DNA of 64,000 nucleotides from Trifolium pratense (Eukaryota; Streptophyta; Magnoliopsida; Fabales; Fabaceae). Of this stretch, positions 61,054 through 64,000 are shown one piece after another (positions within the stretch are counted from its first letter, which is position 1; every line of letters begins with the position of its first letter). Location: assembly GCF_020283565.1 (NCBI RefSeq), contig NC_060063.1, positions 41,314,856 through 41,378,855 of the forward strand, written 5' to 3'. Position numbers and translations under genes: made by a program. Under the pieces are notes generated by a model. It made no database searches and had not been told where the DNA came from. It saw nothing but the letters and a program-made list of their open reading frames with translations.

Positions 61054-61436
61054 GGTAAATTCTAATATGAACCACTTCATCAAGTAGTCCATGGTGGACC
61101 AGTCATGAATAACATTATAACGAATACGAATTTTACAAAATCCACTGTTGGATTAAAAGTTTAGATCATATAAATCATCCATAGAAAAATTTAGAAAAAT
61201 TGAAAATCATTTGATATGTTATTGTTGAAAATCAAGATTAACGGTTTATTAAATAACGTAAATCTTGATGAGTCTCAATAATATATCAAATGATTTTAAA
61301 AAAAATCTAAAAAATTTATTGATGATCTATACGATATAAACTTTCAATCCAACAGTGAATTTTGTAAAATTCATATTCGGTAGATCACTTGTCCACGGTG
61401 GACGACTTGTAAAGATGATCAATTGTAGCAATAGCC
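61054..61436. mobile_element. Mutator-like foldback MITE, copy 2
   Basis: 383 bp, same termini and arms as copy 1 at 45567. It is flanked by a perfect 10-bp duplication GTTTAAAGAT at 61044-61053 and 61437-61446. Confidence 0.88.
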
Positions 61437-61446
61437 GTTTAAAGAT

Positions 61447-62461
61447 ACAATGATATAAATATCTATTATTAGATTTCCTTTTCTGAGTAAAAATATCTAC
61501 TAGTATATTATATTGTATGCGGTCAAGTTAGAGGAAAAATATTCCATGCAGTAGTTTTTTGACACAATTTTTTTAAGCAGTTTTAATTACATCAGAACCG
61601 TTTGATCTAACATATGGCAATAAGGCGGGGATAGATTTTACCATTCCCAAATTCAAATCTATAAAGTTTGAGTTTTCCCAAATTTGTTCAAATTCTTAAC
61701 GAGTATGAAAAGAAGAACCCCAAACTCATATCCAATAGGGTTCGGGTATCCTATCCTCATTCAGTCTCACCTTTATATGAACTTGGGTTGGATGTTGGTA
61801 TTTTTTTTATTAAAAAAGAGGTAAAAGTCTAAAAAAAAATTTGTTTCGACAATATAATTGTTTTAAAAAAAGAATATAAATAAAAAACAACTTTATTTAA
61901 TAATCAACTTAAAAATAAAAACAAACATCTTTAAGACTTTATTTAAAGGTTTATAATTTAAGAGATGTAAAATATAATTAGCTATAAGCGGGGCGGATTT
62001 GGGGATAAGTTCGAGGTGGGTATCAATGTCCTCATTACCCACCACACCCTTGTCTTTTAAAAACAGGGAAAATCCAAACCTGAACTCAAATCCAATCGAG
62101 ATGTTTAAAGAATTATTTTACATAGTTAATTTAATTATAATTAAGTTTGAAATTAAGTTATTTTACTTCGATAAATTTATTAGATGTTTATATTGAACCT
62201 AACTTATCATTACAAAACCAGTTTATATTACGCAAAATATGTTTTTTTTTATAAACTTTTACTAGATCTTAGTATATTTTCTATGTGGGATTTGAATTTT
62301 CAATACACTATCTCATCTTCATTCAGGGGTGGACTCAAACATAAATTATCACTAGGACAAAAATATTTAATCCAAGAATTAAATTATCTTAAATTTACTA
62401 AAAAGTTATCTAAAATTAGTCGTAAATTAAATTTACAACGAAAATTTAGTTACAAGACGAT
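61447..62461. other. intergenic
   Basis: No gene. Two stretches (about 61620-61800 and 61985-62105) share GGCGGGGAT / GGGGCGGATTTGGGG, CCCAAATTCAAATC and AATCCAATCGAG-type words, facing partly opposite ways. They may be ends of one old DNA element. Confidence 0.35.
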
Positions 62462-62720
62462 CATTTAACAATTAATCACCCATCTTTACTTAATTGATTC
62501 TTCCCATATTTTATAGCTGTGAAAATACGTTCAACACTTACAAATGCCACAGCCAAAACCAGAGCCAACGATCAGTTGCCACAAGCAAAACCATAACTAA
62601 CTTCATAAACTTTGTACACCACATCAAAAGTAGTGCACTTGTTTGTTTTGATAAACTTTGCACAAAAGTCTAAAAGTCCTTCCAACTTTAATTTGTAAAA
62701 TTGGGTCACCTAGAACATAA
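62462..62720 (-). pseudogene. hAT transposase C-terminal relic
   Basis: On the minus strand, pieces in different frames follow the order of a plant hAT transposase end: LLCKVYQNKQVHYF, then KLVMVLLVAT, then SVERIFTAIKYGKNQLS. The last corresponds to the SVERxFSAMKxxKxxLR block of the hAT dimerisation domain. Stops and frameshifts rule out function. No terminal repeats were located. Confidence 0.6.
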
Positions 62721-62833
62721 TTCAAAAAATATTTCAATTTCAATATGAAATCGAATTTTTGGTGACAAAAATATTTTTTTTGGAAATGGAAGCCAACACC
62801 TATGTTTCCACTAATTTGACAAAATTTAATCAA

Positions 62834-63153
62834 TTATTGTATAATGTACTGTACAAACAAACACCTATGTAGTATGTAGTAGATTTTACGTCACATATTG
62901 ATTCAAATTTAAGCCAATAAACAATATGAGATATTATCTGTATCCAATTAATTTATTTTTATCTAATATTAGATATGAGATTTCGTCATCATATGCAAAT
63001 TTTCAATATGCCACTTGGATCAGGGTTGGCAATTTTTCCATAGTTAGCCAAGGTACCTAGTGTGTTTGGTATATTTAAATTAGGGTATGCTAACAAATAA
63101 TCTAAAAATATTTGTTATTTTTTTAAAATACAAAATCAAACACTAGTCAAAGT
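62834..63153. other. intergenic
   Basis: AT-rich; nothing recognised. The left target duplication of the LINE fragment begins at 63154. Confidence 0.4.
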
Positions 63154-63169
63154 AAACATGGACCTAATT

Positions 63170-63766
63170 TTTTTTTTGAAGAAGCTAAAATGAGATATAT
63201 ATTAACTAAAAATAGTCACCTCAGCACAAGGTGTGCCTAGATGAGCTACCAGAGTTTACAAAGAGACAAAAAGAAAAATATAAAGATCAAAATCATACAA
63301 GACCCAAACATAACAAAGGACTCGACCACCAGCTATGGTAGTTTAAAACCAAAGTAATATTCTTTGACTTCAACCACCTATACGAAAATAATTTGATCTT
63401 GTCCAATAACTGAAGAGAAGTGCTAGTTGAGCCTCTGAACAATCTATGATTTCTTTCCGTCCATATGACCCATACGTTGACAAGCCAAATAAGCTGCAAA
63501 AAAGACCGGCGTGCCCGAGAACCGCCCAATGATGATGTGAAATGAACGAAGTGGTCCCGGATAGTACTGGAGTCCGTCAAAGAAATGTCAATCCACGTGC
63601 ATACCAAAGCCCAAAGAGAACCAAAGAAACTACAAGAGATGAATAAATGATGAGCAGACTCTGCCTCCCCACAACCAGCTACGCACACCTGTGCTGAAGA
63701 AGATATGATGCCTCGAATAACCAGGTTTGTCTTTGTAGGTAACCTGTCACGAAGTAGACACCATGC
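63170..63766 (-). mobile_element. 5'-truncated LINE insertion
   Basis: About 600 bp holding only the 3' end of a LINE like that at 15202-21900, on the minus strand. Its A tail is the T-run at 63170. The target duplication AAACATGGACCTAATT lies at 63154-63169 and 63767-63782. Truncation at the 5' end is the usual outcome of incomplete target-primed reverse transcription. Confidence 0.9.
63293..63766 (-). pseudogene. LINE ORF2 C-terminal fragment (zf-RVT region)
   Basis: The open frame matches the last ~155 residues of the ORF2 at 18038-21726: CLLRDRLPTKTNLVIRGI, CVAGCGEAESAHHLFISC, VIWTERNHRLFRGS and the end WWSSPLLCLGLV. It is clearly the same LINE lineage but with many substitutions. It keeps an open frame although it can encode no enzyme. 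Confidence 0.9.
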
Positions 63767-63782
63767 AAACATGGACCTAATT

Positions 63783-64000
63783 AAATTAAAAAGTGACATA
63801 TGGACCGATTCATTTCACTCTCAAGTACGCCACACCATATTATAAGGTATTGTCCGCTTTACATGTTGTGTGAGGTCTTCATGATTTTATCCTTTATATA
63901 AAATGTGTCTCGTTTGATTGAAGAGTGTCAATGCTATATAAAAAAACTAAAAGTAAACTATGCTTTATATAATTCCAGGTACAAACCCAATATATATTTA
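63783..64000. other. intergenic
   Basis: Nothing recognised to the window edge. Confidence 0.4.

Overview
This window is nuclear DNA from a flowering plant and reads most like a legume. The signs are AT-rich intergenic DNA, short exons with GT-AG introns, plant-type retrotransposons, Stowaway-like and Mutator-like MITEs, tRNA-derived SINEs, a remorin gene and a plant FAB1 gene. A legume of the Medicago/Trifolium/Pisum group is my best guess; it is an inference from repeat character, not proven here.

Host genes are few. From left to right they are: the last 22 codons of an unidentified plus-strand gene (1-69); a five-exon minus-strand remorin gene (3865-8822, 472 residues); a three-exon plus-strand gene for a small, probably plastid-targeted protein (31367-32324, 132 residues); and an eleven-exon minus-strand FAB1/PIKfyve-type PI3P 5-kinase gene (34014-43616, 1819 residues, apparently intact). 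The exon models come from splice signals and reading-frame continuity.

The rest is mostly mobile DNA. A non-autonomous Helitron lies at 11031-12014. A full-length L1-type LINE (15202-21900) has an 18-bp target duplication and two long ORFs. A copia-derived, gag-only LTR retrotransposon forms a tandem LTR-internal-LTR-internal-LTR-partial array (24560-30466). A Sirevirus-like element with 2.8-kb LTRs (47162-57993) has lost recognisable pol. A solo LTR of the same family follows (58415-60996). Two Mutator-like foldback MITEs (45567 and 61054) bracket those last two. A 5'-truncated LINE copy (63170-63766) and a hAT transposase relic (about 62470-62720) close the window. MITEs and SINEs fill many introns and gaps.

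The host genes show no functional linkage. The most interesting material is the gag-only array (two identical intact Gag ORFs, tRNA-Lys primer site, decayed protease), the young LINE with a four-base ORF1/ORF2 overlap and a one-base lesion at the start of ORF2, and the dense set of insertions with intact target duplications, which records recent transposition.
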